6,340 bases of DNA, taken from contig DNAD01000142.1 of assembly GCA_003484785.1 (NCBI GenBank), positions 1-6,340 of the forward strand, given 5' to 3'. Under the pieces are notes generated by a model that was not told the origin of the DNA, did no database searches, and worked only from the letters and a program-made list of their open reading frames with translations. The DNA comes from Lachnospiraceae bacterium. Its GTDB lineage: Bacteria > Bacillota > Clostridia > Lachnospirales > Lachnospiraceae. The translations under genes and the position numbers were made by a program. Below, piece after piece: positions 6,309 to 6,340 of this stretch; the stretch's first letter is position 1, and every line of letters starts with the position of its first letter.

Positions 6309-6340
6309 CTTAGCGAAGGCGATTTATATTGGCAAAACCC

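Overview
The window looks like chromosomal DNA from a Gram-positive Clostridia-type anaerobe, plausibly Lachnospiraceae. This is inferred from the near-consensus sigma-A promoter, the AGGAG-type ribosome binding sites, the tandem-Cache hybrid kinase and the moderate G+C content; no marker gene fixes the taxon. There are no tRNA or rRNA genes, CRISPR arrays or transposases.

Layout: Positions 36-3824 (minus) hold one very large hybrid sensor histidine kinase. It has two extracytoplasmic dCache sensors, a histidine-less DHp-like segment between them, and a complete HisKA-HATPase-REC-HPt relay. Six bases after its stop, a GTG codon may open the next gene, which is cut by the window edge. Positions 3825-3977 are a divergent promoter region. 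folE (GTP cyclohydrolase I, plus strand, 3978-4547) follows from a strong promoter with a leader of about 20 nt. After folE come an unrecognised 37-codon ORF and a long stem-loop (4676-4711), which lies in the convergent gap with the next gene. Positions 4714-5052 (minus) encode a small KdgF-like cupin, with a palindromic operator candidate in front of it. Positions 5155-6075 (minus) encode an AEC-family membrane transporter, upstream of the cupin on the same strand. The last 200 bases (6146-6319) are packed with consecutive, mostly perfect hairpins of different sequence and no recognisable gene.

How the parts work together: The kinase is a self-contained phosphorelay up to the HPt stage. It lacks a DNA-binding output domain, so it should pass phosphate to a separate receiver protein. 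Both sensor domains carry the residue pattern known from amino-acid-binding dCache domains. folE starts tetrahydrofolate synthesis and is probably a single-gene transcript. The transporter and cupin may act together on an organic or uronic acid, but their separate promoter signals leave this open.

The most unusual points are the internally duplicated sensor/DHp architecture with the phosphoacceptor His replaced by Ser, and the hairpin array upstream of the transporter.
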